Assembly (NCBI RefSeq): GCF_000294775.2
Contig: NZ_CP015507.1
Span: 248,001 to 312,000 of the forward strand
DNA from: Cytobacillus oceanisediminis 2691
GTDB taxonomy: Bacteria > Bacillota > Bacilli > Bacillales > Cytobacillaceae
Direction: 5' to 3'
DNA length: 64,000 bases
Shown here: positions 63,579-64,000 of the stretch, piece after piece
Numbering within the stretch: the stretch's first letter is position 1
Layout: each line of letters begins with the position of its first letter
The notes under the pieces: generated by a model
What the model was told of the DNA's origin: nothing
The model's input: only the letters and a program-made list of their open reading frames with translations
The model's database searches: none
Program-made: the position numbers and the translations under genes

Positions 63579-63929
63579 ATGGCTGTTACAATGTCACAGT
63601 TATTAGGAAAACCAGGAGATGTTATTGAGGATTGTAGAAAGGAAATCAGGCTTTTACCCTCAAATGACAGGTATCGCATTTCTGCAGAGATACTTCTTAG
63701 AAATGGAGAGCGTCGCTATTTTCGAGCAAAGTCTATTGATAGGAAGTCTGCTACACAAGAGGTACTCTTGTTTATTGCAGCTGTCGAGAATGCAACTGGG
63801 GAAACAGTAATGTGGAGATTAAAGGGAGAGAAAACTTATCATATGAGCACTAATTATGAGGTAAGCCCTTCTTTTATTCAGCGCACCAAAAAAGCCATTC
63901 TAGGGTACTTCTTCGACATCGAAGAGTAA
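63579..63929 (+). CDS. Unknown protein
   Basis: 116 aa from the ATG at 63579, with AAAGGTGG upstream; a longer frame beginning at 63450 would cross the leader terminator and is rejected. Basic, beta-rich centre (YRISAEILLRNGERRYFRAKSI). Not recognised. Confidence 0.55.
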   Translation: MAVTMSQLLGKPGDVIEDCRKEIRLLPSNDRYRISAEILLRNGERRYFRAKSIDRKSATQEVLLFIAAVENATGETVMWRLKGEKTYHMSTNYEVSPSFIQRTKKAILGYFFDIEE

Positions 63930-64000
63930 GAGGCAATTAGTTTAAGAAAGCATTTAAGAGACTTTAAGAAAGGTTGTTGGAAACATTGAAAAATCATTTT

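Noticed and set aside
63930..64000. Start of another gene at the right edge (TTG near 63988)
   Set aside because: Too little sequence remains and the ribosome binding site is poor.

Overview
The window reads as part of a large, low-GC Bacillaceae plasmid (Bacillus sensu lato; species not determinable from sequence alone). Reasons: strong AGGAGG-type ribosome binding sites, frequent TTG/GTG starts, A-rich intergenic DNA, a TubZ/TubR partition-replication locus, a VirB4/VirD4-type conjugation system, a PlcR/NprR-like TPR regulator, and no rRNA, tRNA or obvious core metabolic genes.

Layout. 1-6.7 kb (minus strand): a conjugative type IV secretion operon (two small plasmid proteins, VirB2-like subunit, PrgI-like protein, VirB4 N-domain-like protein, VirB4 ATPase running off the left edge); the VirB2-like gene is split by a 2752-bp group II intron. 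6.8-9.8 kb: small genes, HU, YolD-like protein with LexA-like sites, and an IS3-family element sitting inside the loop of a terminator. 9.8-16.1 kb (minus): a zinc-finger/Toprim-like primase-type gene split by a second, apparently identical copy of the same intron, a DUF4258-like gene, a TadZ-like P-loop-derived protein and an XRE regulator. 16.2-22.3 kb (plus): an operon encoding a Rad52-like annealing protein, a DnaN-like sliding clamp, two unknown proteins and an E2-like / JAMM peptidase / ThiF-E1-like trio resembling the PRTRC cassette. This is the most interesting system in the window.

22.3-31 kb (minus): a lipoprotein operon, a degenerate tyrosine-recombinase-like protein, a HTH/coiled-coil protein next to an origin-like inverted-repeat region, about 1.4 kb of tandem degenerate repeats that carry copies of the 3' end of tubZ, then tubZ and tubR. 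31-46.8 kb (plus): a conjugation/pilus region with a replication-relaxation-type protein, the VirD4-type coupling ATPase, an S1-domain protein, an HD-GYP-type gene with an internal stop, and a Tad pilus locus (TadZ-like x2, CpaB-like, TadA, TadB, TadC, three short pilin-like ORFs, two TadE/G-like proteins). 47.1-52 kb: two large surface proteins. 52-53.5 kb: a HTH-TPR (RRNPP-like) regulator with a small lipoprotein gene that could encode its signal peptide. 54-64 kb: accessory genes of mostly unknown function, an orphan DndC-like PAPS-reductase-type protein, several pseudogenes and an endonuclease/exonuclease/phosphatase-family protein.

The theme that ties the window together is transcriptional attenuation. 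At least ten operons or genes have an intrinsic terminator in the 5' leader. Five of these leaders share one architecture (small hairpin, UUAGCRG-like element, CUUUGG at the base of a long terminator stem), and three share another (a CGGGAAA(N)CCCG mini-hairpin overlapping the 5' arm of the terminator). This suggests plasmid-wide control by riboswitch-like elements or by a processive antitermination mechanism. Functional statements are family-level inferences; no searches could be run.
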